The notes below the pieces were generated by a model. The model saw nothing but the letters and a program-made list of their open reading frames with translations. It made no database searches and was not told where the DNA came from. A stretch of 64,000 bases of DNA from Gp6-AA40 sp035263125 (lineage in GTDB: Bacteria > Acidobacteriota > Vicinamibacteria > Vicinamibacterales > UBA2999). This document shows positions 1 through 8,309 of this stretch, in pieces. How positions within the stretch are numbered: position 1 is the first letter of the stretch; every line of letters starts with the position of its first letter. Where the stretch lies: positions 27,535 to 91,534 of the forward strand of contig DATFRP010000209.1 in the NCBI GenBank assembly GCA_035263125.1, written 5' to 3'. A program made the translations under genes and the position numbers.

Positions 1-513
1 CAACGTGTGCACGCCGGGCGAGTTGGACGGCAGCACGAGTCCGAGCACGGGACTCTGAGCCTGATAGCTGATCGGAACGCCGCGCTCCTCGCCTCTGCCG
101 GTCGCGAGGACGTCGAACGACAGCCCGCGCGTGAGCGACTCGAGGATGCTGCGCATCTCGCTCAACACGAACGCGTTCTTCTTCATGTTCGCGCGGCACA
201 TGCGCTCGGGGAGACCGGTCGATGCCGACTGGGCGTGCACGAACTCGTCGGCCGTCTGCGTGCCGTCGCCCATCGGCAGCGTGCCGTTCATGTAGAGCTC
301 ACCGGCACGTCCGATGCGCGCGATCAGATCGTCGATCGGGATCTCACGCAGCAGGTCGCGCGCACGCTGCGCCCTGCGCGCGTCACGCTGGATCAACCCG
401 CCATTGGCGCGGCTCACCTTCGCGATCGCCTCGCCGGTCGAGAAGTGGACGACCTCGTCCACCTCCATCGACGTATACGGTTCACCCCAACGAAGGACTG
501 GCAGATGCAGCAT
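1..513 (-). CDS. Acyl-CoA reductase / aldehyde dehydrogenase-like protein (partial, runs off left edge)
   Basis: Reading the minus strand from the ATG at 513 gives an open frame of 171 codons to the window edge with no stop. The N-terminus (MLHLPVLRWGEPY...) and the later stretches GELYMNGTLP, STGLPERMCRANM and VLGLVLPSNSPGVHTL resemble the LuxC/acyl-CoA reductase branch of the aldehyde dehydrogenase superfamily, which reduces acyl-CoA to aldehyde with NAD(P)H. Only the N-terminal part is visible, and the catalytic Cys would lie outside the window. The gene starts two bases after the TGA of the upstream AMP-ligase gene, so the two are almost certainly co-transcribed: the ligase would make the acyl-CoA that this enzyme reduces. 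The family call is by recognition and the substrate is unknown. Confidence 0.7.
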   Translation of the reverse strand, partial: MLHLPVLRWGEPYTSMEVDEVVHFSTGEAIAKVSRANGGLIQRDARRAQRARDLLREIPIDDLIARIGRAGELYMNGTLPMGDGTQTADEFVHAQSASTGLPERMCRANMKKNAFVLSEMRSILESLTRGLSFDVLATGRGEERGVPISYQAQSPVLGLVLPSNSPGVHTL

Positions 514-515
514 GA

Positions 516-1631
516 TCAATAGACGCCAACCGTTGTCGACGATGCGAAGGCGCGATACGGCCTGACGCCGCTCACACCATCCCACGGGTATTTCTCGTAC
601 GGCGGCTCACGCTCGCCTTCATCACGCTCGAGGAAGCCCGGCATGAAGAATTCCTTCGTCAGCGTCGTCAACTTGATGCGCCCGGTCTGTCCGTACTCGA
701 CCACGCGATTGGGATCATCGAAGTCGACGACCTCGACGACGGCGCGCGGCTGGGGCGCGTAGTACGAGATCTTGTAGTTGTTGAACGGTCCGGACGGTGC
801 GCTCGGCGCGAGTCCCATCAGCGTGTTGCCGTAGGTCGGCGTCATGTAGGCGCCGTCGAGCAGCTCCTCCTGCGCGAAGCGGTTCCACTGCGGCGTGAAC
901 TCGGTGCCGCCCGAGAAGATGCCCTTGATCCCCACCTTCCCGATCGACGTGCCCATCTCCTCGAGCCTCAACGCCAGCGCTTCGAGCAGCTTCGGCGTCG
1001 TAAACATGCATTTGATGTCGTGTCCTGCTTCGAGGATCGTCACCGCCTGATCGATCACATGGTCCTTGTAGGCGTTCAGGTGATCCATCCAGCCTTTCTT
1101 GATCAACTTGATCACCCAGCGCGGATCCAGGTCGACGCAGAAGCAGATCCCGCCGCGGTGCTGACAGAGATGCTCGACGGCCAGACGAAGGCGCCGCGGC
1201 CCTGACGGCCCGAGCATGAGCCAGTTCCCTCCTCGGGGAAAGTGCTCGTCGGGGAATGTCGTGCTGAAGACCTCGTAGTCGATGCGGAAGTCGTCGATAT
1301 TGATGCGCGTCTTCGGAGTGCCCGTCGTGCCGCCGGTTTCGAAGACGTAGACCGGCTTGCCGGTCAGCGCCTTCGGCACCCACCGCTGCACCGGTCCGCC
1401 GCGCAGCCACTCGTCCTCGAAGCCGCCGAAAAGATGCAGATCGCTGAAGCCGTGAACCTTCTCACGTGGGTCGAAGCCCAGCGTCTTCGCACGCTCGAGC
1501 CAGAACGGACATCCTGTGGCCGGATCGAAGTGCCAGTTCACGACCTCGCGAACCCACGCATCGAGCGCCTCGCGCGCCGTCTGCACCTGCGCTGCATCGA
1601 CAGCAGCGACCGTGGTCTGGGAACCCTGCAT
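516..1631 (-). CDS. Phenylacetate-CoA ligase-like AMP-forming ligase (PaaK-related)
   Basis: Cytosolic adenylate-forming enzyme of 371 aa, somewhat shorter than PaaK (about 430 aa). The nucleotide-binding loop is visible as ETGGTTGTPKT, followed by an acceptor-region SGGTEFTP and a TYGNTLMG motif. The C-terminus (YPWDGVSGV...STTVGVY) looks intact. The ATG at 1631 is chosen over an upstream in-frame start because the extension reads through a heptad repeat and because a TATACT -10 box lies only 10 bases upstream. It would activate a carboxylic acid to acyl-CoA, feeding the adjacent reductase. The acid is not identifiable. Confidence 0.72.
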   Translation of the reverse strand: MQGSQTTVAAVDAAQVQTAREALDAWVREVVNWHFDPATGCPFWLERAKTLGFDPREKVHGFSDLHLFGGFEDEWLRGGPVQRWVPKALTGKPVYVFETGGTTGTPKTRINIDDFRIDYEVFSTTFPDEHFPRGGNWLMLGPSGPRRLRLAVEHLCQHRGGICFCVDLDPRWVIKLIKKGWMDHLNAYKDHVIDQAVTILEAGHDIKCMFTTPKLLEALALRLEEMGTSIGKVGIKGIFSGGTEFTPQWNRFAQEELLDGAYMTPTYGNTLMGLAPSAPSGPFNNYKISYYAPQPRAVVEVVDFDDPNRVVEYGQTGRIKLTTLTKEFFMPGFLERDEGEREPPYEKYPWDGVSGVRPYRAFASSTTVGVY

Positions 1632-1640
1632 ACGCTTCGA

Positions 1641-1650
1641 AGTATAGTCT
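1641..1650 (-). promoter_or_regulatory. Putative -10 region, near-leaderless start of the AMP-ligase gene
   Basis: On the minus strand this reads AGACTATACT, with a good TATACT hexamer ending 10 bases before the ATG at 1631. A start about 7 bases downstream would leave almost no leader. The same decamer occurs upstream of the amidohydrolase at 3738-3747. No convincing -35 is visible, and that area is occupied by the heptad repeat at 1662-1723. Confidence 0.4.
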
Positions 1651-1661
1651 GCGAGGGCGAA

Positions 1662-1723
1662 CCAATGCCCAAGGCTCAATGCGCAATGCCCAAGGGCGTA
1701 CTGCCCGATGCATTGAGCATTCG
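1662..1723. repeat. Heptad (7-bp period) repeat array with short inverted arm
   Basis: Five consecutive 7-mers start at 1662 (CCAATGC, CCAAGGC, TCAATGC, GCAATGC, CCAAGGG). A 13-base spacer follows, then two inverted heptads at 1710-1723 (GCATTGA, GCATTCG). The array fills the divergent intergenic space and ends just before the ribosome-binding site of the MFS gene. It shares the YCAANGC unit with the array at 11903-11979. Confidence 0.75.
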
Positions 1724-1732
1724 AGAGGTGCC

Positions 1733-3076
1733 ATGTCGACAACCGGAACGACGACGAAGCCCGCACGGCTCACCGCACTTCAATGGCTGATCTGCGCCAT
1801 CGCGGCGATGGGCTTTGCGTTCGACAGCTTTGTGCTGCTGGTCCTCCCGCTCATCGTCCGGCCGGCGTTGTCGGAGCTCCTCGGCGCGCCGCTCAACAGT
1901 CTGGCGGTCAACAACTGGGTCGGCTTCATGCAGTACGTCCCGGCGGTCGCCGGTGGAATCTTCGGTCTGCTCGGCGGCTACTTCACCGACCTCTTCGGAC
2001 GCCGCCGCGTGCTCGTGTGGAGCATCCTGCTCTACGGGTTCTCGACTCTCGCAGCCGGCTATTCGACGTCGGTCGGGTGGCTGCTCCTGTGGCGCTGCGG
2101 CACGTTCGTCGGCGTCTGCGTCGAGTTCGTCGCCGCCGTCGCGTGGCTCGCGGAGCTGTTCGACGACCCCGCGCAGCGCGAGCGTGTGCTCGGTTTCACG
2201 CAGGCGTTCGGGTCATTGGGCGGCGTCATGGCCACAGCAGTGTATTACCTGGCGGTCACTTACGGCCACTTGCTGCCGGAGATTCGCGGCGCCAACGAAG
2301 CCTGGCGCTACACGCTGATCGCGGGGTTCATTCCCGCCATTCCACTGATGATCATTCGGCCGTTCCTGCCCGAATCACCGAAATGGCGCCAGCGCAAGGA
2401 AGCAGGCACGCTGAAGCGTCCGAGATTTGGCGAGCTGTTCGCGCCGCAGTTCCGCCGCACGACGATCGTCACCACGATCATGATGGCCGCGGTCTACGGT
2501 ACCGCCTTTGGGGCGATTCAACAGATGCCACGCGTCGTGCCGGGTCTCGCCGACGTGAGCGCCATGCCGCTCAAGCAACAGGAGCAGACGATCAGCGGCG
2601 TGCAGTTCTATCAGGAGATGGGTGGCCTGGTGGGACGGACTGCGCTTGCGTTTCTCGCCGGGATCATCATCAGCCGTCGCAAGCTGCTTCACCTCTTCCA
2701 GATTCCATCGCTCGCCGCGGTGCCGATCCTCTTCTTCTTCGTGCCGTCAGGCGGCGTTGAGATGGCCCGTTGGGGCATCTTCATCGTCGGCCTGCTCGTC
2801 GTCGGTCAAATGAGCTTCTGGGGGAACTATCTCCCGCGCGTGTACCCGACATATCTGCGCGGCACGGGCGAGAGCTTTGCGGCCAACGTCGGCGGACGCA
2901 TGATCGGCACCTTCGGCGCGCTGCTGACGACGTCGCTCGTCGCCAGCATGCCGGGCGCATCGGTCCCGCTGAAGCTTGCGTTTGCGGCCGCGATCGTCGG
3001 CACGGCCACTTGCATCATTGGTTTCGTCGCCAGCTTCCGGCTTCCCGAACCGGAGAAGGCGGATCTACTGGATTGA
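1733..3076 (+). CDS. MFS transporter (sugar/organic acid porter-like)
   Basis: Inner-membrane carrier of 447 aa with about 12 hydrophobic segments. After TM2 comes the family loop GGYFTDLFGRRR, which matches the MFS signature GxLaDrxGrkr. After the sixth helix is PESPKW, typical of the sugar-porter/SP-like MFS branch. The ATG at 1733 follows GAGAGGTG; an upstream in-frame extension reads through intergenic repeat and was rejected. It is divergent from the ligase/reductase pair, and its last 12 bases overlap the convergent Yip1-like gene. The substrate is unknown. Confidence 0.8.
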   Translation: MSTTGTTTKPARLTALQWLICAIAAMGFAFDSFVLLVLPLIVRPALSELLGAPLNSLAVNNWVGFMQYVPAVAGGIFGLLGGYFTDLFGRRRVLVWSILLYGFSTLAAGYSTSVGWLLLWRCGTFVGVCVEFVAAVAWLAELFDDPAQRERVLGFTQAFGSLGGVMATAVYYLAVTYGHLLPEIRGANEAWRYTLIAGFIPAIPLMIIRPFLPESPKWRQRKEAGTLKRPRFGELFAPQFRRTTIVTTIMMAAVYGTAFGAIQQMPRVVPGLADVSAMPLKQQEQTISGVQFYQEMGGLVGRTALAFLAGIIISRRKLLHLFQIPSLAAVPILFFFVPSGGVEMARWGIFIVGLLVVGQMSFWGNYLPRVYPTYLRGTGESFAANVGGRMIGTFGALLTTSLVASMPGASVPLKLAFAAAIVGTATCIIGFVASFRLPEPEKADLLD

Positions 3077-3682
3077 GGCGATCGAGTTGCCCAGGAACAG
3101 CGCGGGGATCGCGCCCGCGACGATGCTGACGACGATCACACACAGCACGACGACGACCGTGTAGCCAATGGCCTTGTCCTGCGGGCATTTCATCAACCGC
3201 GGAAGACCCAGGTACAGCAGGTACAGCGCGTAGAGCGCTCCGAGCAGGACGAACAGACCGAGCGCCGGGGCGACCTGCACGATACCGGCCACCCAGGCGG
3301 GAGTCGGCGCGTAAGCCGCCACCTTCATCGCCTGGATGTTGCTCTTCTGTGCCGCAAACGCCGGCGCCAGCCCGTCGATGATGTACGCACACACCACGAC
3401 GCCGAGCACCGCGAGCACCACACTGAGCACCGCCATCGCGAGCCCGGTGCCGATCGAGATCCGGATCGTCGTGCCTGTGAAGGGGACGCTTCGGCCCACG
3501 AACGAATTGCCGATGAAGTTCGCCACGGCGCCAATCGCGACGAGCGGCACGACGTAGCCCGAGAGGAGCGATCCGGTCGTGGCGCTCTCGCCGTCGATGA
3601 CCGCCCACTCCGCCTCCGGTGACACGCAGATACCCTTGACGCGCTCGAAGATGTTCTTGCGGGGCGTTTGCACGGTGCTCAT
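3065..3682 (-). CDS. Yip1-family integral membrane protein
   Basis: Protein of 205 aa with a short charged N-terminus (residues 1-30, containing FERVKGICVSPEAEW) and about five hydrophobic segments. This architecture is typical of bacterial Yip1-domain proteins, in which an FxRvxgIltdPxxeW-like motif precedes the membrane part. The function of bacterial members is not established. It overlaps the 3' end of the MFS gene tail to tail by 12 bases. Confidence 0.65.
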   Translation of the reverse strand: MSTVQTPRKNIFERVKGICVSPEAEWAVIDGESATTGSLLSGYVVPLVAIGAVANFIGNSFVGRSVPFTGTTIRISIGTGLAMAVLSVVLAVLGVVVCAYIIDGLAPAFAAQKSNIQAMKVAAYAPTPAWVAGIVQVAPALGLFVLLGALYALYLLYLGLPRLMKCPQDKAIGYTVVVVLCVIVVSIVAGAIPALFLGNSIASIQ

Positions 3683-3737
3683 GTGAACCTCGCTTGCCGT
3701 GAAAGCTTCAGTCAGCTCCAGTGGAGACGGCGAGGTA

Positions 3738-3747
3738 AGACTATACT
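3738..3747 (+). promoter_or_regulatory. Putative -10 region for the amidohydrolase operon
   Basis: AGACTATACT with a TATACT hexamer at 3742-3747, about 70 bases before the GTG start at 3817. The decamer is identical to the one before the AMP-ligase gene. The -35 is not obvious. Confidence 0.35.
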
Positions 3748-3816
3748 CGCGCCGGACCGATTCGCAGACACAGCGGCAAGGCGAATCTTTGGACAGTCGG
3801 CTTCAAGGAGCAGTCA

Positions 3817-5550
3817 GTGAAAATACGCGACACGTCTGCAACGAAGGTGTCACGCCGGCGCTTCATCGGCACGGCGGCCAGCGCTGGGGTGGCGATCGCC
3901 GCGATACAGGGTGACGACGCCCTCGCTCAACAGTCGCCGCAAGTGACCACACCGTCGGCCCCGGCAGCGCCGCAAGACCTGACGCTCGTCAACGGCCGCA
4001 TCCATACCTTCGACGCCCGCAACACAATCGCAAGCGCCGTGTCGATCCGAAACGGCCGCATCGCCAGCGTCGGCAACACCGCGCCGCCGCGCACACCGAA
4101 TACCAGGGTGATCGATCTCCGTGGCCGCACAGTGGTGCCAGGGCTCATCGAACCGCACATTCACATCGTCAGCCTGGCGAACCGTCCCGGCTATCACACC
4201 ATCCTCGAGAACACGACGTCGATCCGCGAGATTCAGGAAGCGCTCGCGGCGCGCCGGAAGAGCGTGCCCGACGGGCAATGGATCACATCGATGGGCGGCT
4301 GGCATCCCAATCAGTGGGCCGAGCATCGTCATCCGACGTTGAAGGAACTGGATGAAGCGGTGCCCGATCGTCCGGTGCTGCTCTACGAGCGCTTCACAGG
4401 ACCGGCGGTCACCAACAGTCTGGGCAAGAAGTTCTTCGACGCGATGGACGCAGGCGCACCCGTGCATCCGGCCGTGAAGAAGGTGGCGGTGAGCGAGACC
4501 GGGGCGATCGCGCCAGCAGGTTTCACCGGCGGCGGACCGTCGGCGACCGCCCTCTTTTATCTCCGCCGGCTGCAGACGTTCGACGACAAGAAGCGCAGCA
4601 CGATCGAGGCGATGAACTACTCAGCGAGCGTGGGGCTCACGTCCCATCTCGATCAGGTGCTCTTCCCCACGCCCGGCCCGCTCCATCCCGATCAGGTCCT
4701 GTCGAACCTCGATCACTATCGTATGTACGACGCGTGGATCGATCTGCATCGTCAGGGCAAGACGTTCATCCGGCTGCAGATGAACTTCCTGCACAACCAG
4801 GCCGATCCCGCACTGCCGGAACTGAAGGAACGGCTGCGGAATCAGTTCCAGTTCTTCGGCGACGACATGCTGATGACCGGATCGATCGGCGAGTGGGCCG
4901 CTCCACTCGCGAGCGGCACCGCGTGGCGCGACGCGCAGCGTCTGGTCGCGCAGGCCGGGTGGCGTAATGAGAACAGCGTGCAGAACCTGGCCGGCCTCAC
5001 CCAAGTCGTCGAGGCATACGAGGCGGTCAACAAGGAGTTCGATATCACACACCTCCGCTGGGTGGTGCATCACGTGCCCGAGGTGAACGCCGACCTCTTG
5101 AGTCGTTTGAAGGCGCTCGGCTGCGGCGTCGAGATGGGCGCGTTCAGATGGGTGACGTCGAGCGATCCCAAGGTCGTCGCCGGGCCGCCCTTCCGGACGA
5201 TCGTCGATCACGGCGTCCAGGTCGGCATCCACGGCGACGGCGTGCACATCGCACCGCTCAACCCATGGCTGCACATCTACTACGCCACCACTGGCGTCAA
5301 CTCGTTCGGCGCACAGGTCAACCCCAATCAACAACTGAAGCGCGACGAAGCGCTGCGCCTCTTCACGAGGAACAACAGCTGGTTCCTGCGCATGGACGAC
5401 CGCATCGGATCCCTTGAAGTCGGCAGGCTCGCCGACCTCGCCGTGCTCGACCGCGACTACTTCACGGTGCCCGACGTCCAAATCAGGCAGATTCGATCGC
5501 TGCTCACGGTCGTCGACGGAAAGATCGTTCACAACACGGGGATCGCATGA
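3817..5550 (+). CDS. Tat-exported amidohydrolase (YtcJ-like)
   Basis: Protein of 577 aa starting at GTG, with an AAGGAG ribosome-binding site at 3805-3810. The N-terminus carries a twin-arginine signal (SRRRFIGTAAS, residues 12-22). The mature part begins with the amidohydrolase beta-sandwich (LVNGRIHTFDA) and then the metal-binding PGLIEPHIH motif. The C-terminal GSLEVGRLADLAVLDRDYF is the usual end of the fold. These enzymes hydrolyse C-N or C-O bonds in small molecules; no substrate can be assigned. The stop overlaps the next start (ATGA), so it is translationally coupled to the PQQ-like protein. Confidence 0.85.
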   Translation: MKIRDTSATKVSRRRFIGTAASAGVAIAAIQGDDALAQQSPQVTTPSAPAAPQDLTLVNGRIHTFDARNTIASAVSIRNGRIASVGNTAPPRTPNTRVIDLRGRTVVPGLIEPHIHIVSLANRPGYHTILENTTSIREIQEALAARRKSVPDGQWITSMGGWHPNQWAEHRHPTLKELDEAVPDRPVLLYERFTGPAVTNSLGKKFFDAMDAGAPVHPAVKKVAVSETGAIAPAGFTGGGPSATALFYLRRLQTFDDKKRSTIEAMNYSASVGLTSHLDQVLFPTPGPLHPDQVLSNLDHYRMYDAWIDLHRQGKTFIRLQMNFLHNQADPALPELKERLRNQFQFFGDDMLMTGSIGEWAAPLASGTAWRDAQRLVAQAGWRNENSVQNLAGLTQVVEAYEAVNKEFDITHLRWVVHHVPEVNADLLSRLKALGCGVEMGAFRWVTSSDPKVVAGPPFRTIVDHGVQVGIHGDGVHIAPLNPWLHIYYATTGVNSFGAQVNPNQQLKRDEALRLFTRNNSWFLRMDDRIGSLEVGRLADLAVLDRDYFTVPDVQIRQIRSLLTVVDGKIVHNTGIA

Positions 5551-6860
5551 ACCGTCCATCCTGCATCGCTGCACTGGTCACCCTGTCGTCGCTGTCGCTC
5601 GCGGCGCAGGAGTCTCCCGCAACCCGATTCTGGGCGCAGTGGCGTGGTCCTCACGCGACCGGTGCCTCGACGACGGCGGATCCACCGATCGAGTGGAGCG
5701 AGACGAAGAACATCCGATGGAAGATCGAGATTCCCGGACGGGGATCATCGTCTCCGGTGGTCTGGGGTGATCGGTTGTTCGTGTCCACCGCGGTCCCGGT
5801 CGGCATCGATGGCCCGGCACAGCATGCCCCGCGCGGCGGTTCGAATCCGCGAGGCAAGCATAAGTTCATCCTGATGGCGTTCGATCGGAAGACCGGGAAG
5901 ACGATCTGGGAACGGGTCGCGCGCGAGCAGGAGCCGCACGAAGGATCGCACTTCGACAACGGCACCTGGGCATCGGGGTCTCCGATCACCGACGGCGAGC
6001 GCGTCTACGCGTACTTCGAGTCGTTCGGTCTCTACGCCTACGACATGGATGGAAAGCTCCTCTGGGAAAAGGACCTCGGCGACAAGCGTATGCGGCAGGA
6101 GTTCGGTGAGGGGTCGACGCCTGCTCTGCACGGCAACACGCTCGTCATCGTGTGGGATCACATCGGCGGTGAATCGTTCGTCGTCGCGCTCGACAAACGC
6201 GATGGCAAGGAACTGTGGCGGGTGCCGCACAAGGAGATCGACACCTGGGCCACGCCTCTCGTCGTCGACGTCAACGGCCGGCCGCAGGCGATCGTTCCGG
6301 CGATGGAACGGGTGCGGAGCTACGACCTCGCGACCGGCGCACTCATCTGGGAAAGCGACGGCCTGACTATGAATGCGATCCCGTCGCCGGTCTACGGCGA
6401 TGGTCTCGTGTTTCTCATGAGCGGTTTTCGCGGCAACGATCTCAAAGCGGTGCGCGTCGCCGACGCCAGGGGCAATATCGACGGCACGAACGCGATCGCC
6501 TGGACGCTCGACCGCGACACGCCGTATGTTCCATCACCCGTGCTGGTCGATGGTGTCCTGTATTTCCTGAAATCGAACTCAGGCATTCTGTCGGCGTTCG
6601 ACGCGAAGTCGGGAACACCCCACTACACGAACCAGCGGCTCGAGGGCGTGCCGAACGTGTTCGCGTCGCCGGTCGCGGCCAAAGGTCGGGTTTATGTCCC
6701 CGGCCGTGAGGGCACGACGATCGTGATCAGATCGGGTCCGAAGTATGAAGTGCTGGCGAAAAACACGCTCGACGACGGGTTCGATGCGTCGCCCGCGCTG
6801 GTGGACAACGAGCTGTACCTGCGCGGGTACAAATACCTGTACGCGATCGCCCAACCCTGA
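5547..6860 (+). CDS. PQQ-binding-like beta-propeller repeat protein, secreted
   Basis: Protein of 437 aa with a short N-terminal signal (residues 1-18, ending near SLAAQ). The body is made of PQQ-enzyme-type propeller blades, seen in WAQWRGPHATG, GKTIWERV, GKLLWEKDL, GKELWRV and GALIWES. Proteins of this kind are often scaffolds or have no detectable PQQ chemistry, so an enzymatic role is not claimed. It overlaps the amidohydrolase by 4 bases and is followed by a hairpin at 6877-6896. Confidence 0.85.
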   Translation: MNRPSCIAALVTLSSLSLAAQESPATRFWAQWRGPHATGASTTADPPIEWSETKNIRWKIEIPGRGSSSPVVWGDRLFVSTAVPVGIDGPAQHAPRGGSNPRGKHKFILMAFDRKTGKTIWERVAREQEPHEGSHFDNGTWASGSPITDGERVYAYFESFGLYAYDMDGKLLWEKDLGDKRMRQEFGEGSTPALHGNTLVIVWDHIGGESFVVALDKRDGKELWRVPHKEIDTWATPLVVDVNGRPQAIVPAMERVRSYDLATGALIWESDGLTMNAIPSPVYGDGLVFLMSGFRGNDLKAVRVADARGNIDGTNAIAWTLDRDTPYVPSPVLVDGVLYFLKSNSGILSAFDAKSGTPHYTNQRLEGVPNVFASPVAAKGRVYVPGREGTTIVIRSGPKYEVLAKNTLDDGFDASPALVDNELYLRGYKYLYAIAQP

Positions 6861-6876
6861 AAGGTCCGCTAAAGTA

Positions 6877-6896
6877 GGGCCGCTTTCAGGCGGCCC
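6877..6896. terminator. Hairpin GGGCCGC/GCGGCCC after the PQQ-like gene
   Basis: A 7-bp perfect stem encloses TTTCAG, 17 bases after the stop at 6860 and without a T-tract. The core (GGCCGCTTTCAGGCGGCC) is nearly identical to the hairpin at 55594-55613 and related to the one at 49130-49143, so it may be a dispersed palindromic repeat acting as a 3' end. Confidence 0.5.
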
Positions 6897-6944
6897 CTTG
6901 GACCACTTCGTGCAAGATTGGCCGCGTTGATCGACAATCTCTTC

Positions 6945-8309
6945 ATGAGCAGAACGTCGATACTCGGCTCCCTGGGCGTCCTCGTTGCGATGTCCGGCCT
7001 GGTCGCGGCCGCCGGATCACCGCAGGCGCCTGCACAGACTCCCGACCTGGGCGCGGTCGGCGCGCGTCCTGACGCGGCCGGCGCGGGCTCCGGCACTGCG
7101 CCCACATTCACGCGCGATGTTGCGCCAATTCTCTACGCCAACTGCGTGACGTGCCATCGGCCCGGCGAGATTGCGCCGATGTCGCTCATCAGCTACCAGG
7201 AGGCGCGCCCGTGGGCGCGCGCGATCAGCAAGCAGGTGCATGACGGGGTGATGCCGCCGTGGCACGCCGATGCCCCAACCGGCACGTTCTCGAACGAGCG
7301 ACGACTGAGCGCGGGCGAAAAGGACATCCTCGAGCGCTGGGCCGCGGCTGGCGCACCCGAAGGTGATCCCAAGGACCTGCCGGCTCGTCCCGCTTTCGCG
7401 GAAGGATGGAGACTCGGAAAGCCCGATGTCGTCTTCGAGATGACGGAGGACTATCAGGTTCCAGCTCGGGGCACGATCCAGTACGAACACTTCTACATTC
7501 CGACCAACTTCAAGGAAGTAAAGTGGCTGAAGGGCGTCGAGGCGCGTCCCGGCAATCGCGCCCTCGTGCACCATATCCTCGTGTACTACGAGGCGCCGCT
7601 CGACGAGCCTCGCGGCGCACCGGTGCTGCAGCCAAACCGCGAAGACAGTCAGACGCCGCGCAACACCGAGCGCGGTCAACGCCCGCAGCAGAACAACGGG
7701 GTCCCCACTCGCCTCCTCGCGACGTATGCGCCCGGCACAGAGCCGCAGGTCTTCCCCGCGGGGACCGCGCTGCGCCTGCCGCCCGGCGGCGTGCTGCACC
7801 TGCAGGTGCACTACACCGCGAACGGAACGGCCGGTACCGATCGCAGCAAGGTTGCGATGATCTTCGCGGCCGAACCGCCGGCCGAAGAGATTCGTCCATC
7901 GCAGTTCATCAACGGGCGATTCACGATCCCGGCGGGCTCGACCAACACCGAGGTCTCGACCGATGTCGGGTTCCTCCAGGACGCCACCGTGTGGGGACTC
8001 TTCCCACATACGCACGTGCGTGGCAAGCGATGGAGCTACACGCTCGAACTGCCTGATGGTACGAAGCAGGCGCTGCTCTCGGTGCCTCGCTACGATTTCA
8101 ATTGGCAGACGTATTACATGTTCAAAGACCCGATCCACGTGCCGAAGGGCGCGCGGATCATTTCGACGGCGTGGTACGACAACTCCTCAGCGAACAGGTC
8201 CAACCCTGATCCTTCGATCGATGTGAAATGGGGCGACCAGACGTGGGAGGAGATGCAGTACACCGGAATTCTCTACTCGGTGAAGCGCGCCGCACCAGCT
8301 ACCCCATGA
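6945..8309 (+). CDS. Secreted c-type cytochrome fused to copper type II monooxygenase-like domain
   Basis: Protein of 454 aa. The ATG at 6945 gives a clean signal peptide (MSRTSILGSLGVLVAMSG...); a TTG nine codons upstream is less likely. Residues about 45-130 form a cytochrome c-like domain with one CVTCH haem motif in an APILYANCVTCHRPGE context. The rest resembles the PHM/DBH copper type II ascorbate-dependent monooxygenase fold, with His pairs in ALVHHILVYY and LFPHTHVRGK. Such fusions are frequent in Acidobacteriota and Planctomycetota, but their reaction is not known. The stop overlaps the next start (ATGA). Confidence 0.8.
   Translation: MSRTSILGSLGVLVAMSGLVAAAGSPQAPAQTPDLGAVGARPDAAGAGSGTAPTFTRDVAPILYANCVTCHRPGEIAPMSLISYQEARPWARAISKQVHDGVMPPWHADAPTGTFSNERRLSAGEKDILERWAAAGAPEGDPKDLPARPAFAEGWRLGKPDVVFEMTEDYQVPARGTIQYEHFYIPTNFKEVKWLKGVEARPGNRALVHHILVYYEAPLDEPRGAPVLQPNREDSQTPRNTERGQRPQQNNGVPTRLLATYAPGTEPQVFPAGTALRLPPGGVLHLQVHYTANGTAGTDRSKVAMIFAAEPPAEEIRPSQFINGRFTIPAGSTNTEVSTDVGFLQDATVWGLFPHTHVRGKRWSYTLELPDGTKQALLSVPRYDFNWQTYYMFKDPIHVPKGARIISTAWYDNSSANRSNPDPSIDVKWGDQTWEEMQYTGILYSVKRAAPATP

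Noticed and set aside
7..522. Long + strand open frame at the left edge
   Set aside because: Its product is Arg/His-rich with no domain, while the minus strand over the same bases encodes a recognisable acyl-CoA reductase N-terminus.
5820..5865. tRNA T-arm-like string (GGTTCGAATCC) in the PQQ-like gene
   Set aside because: It lies inside a well-supported coding sequence, and no acceptor stem, D-arm or anticodon arm can be drawn around it.
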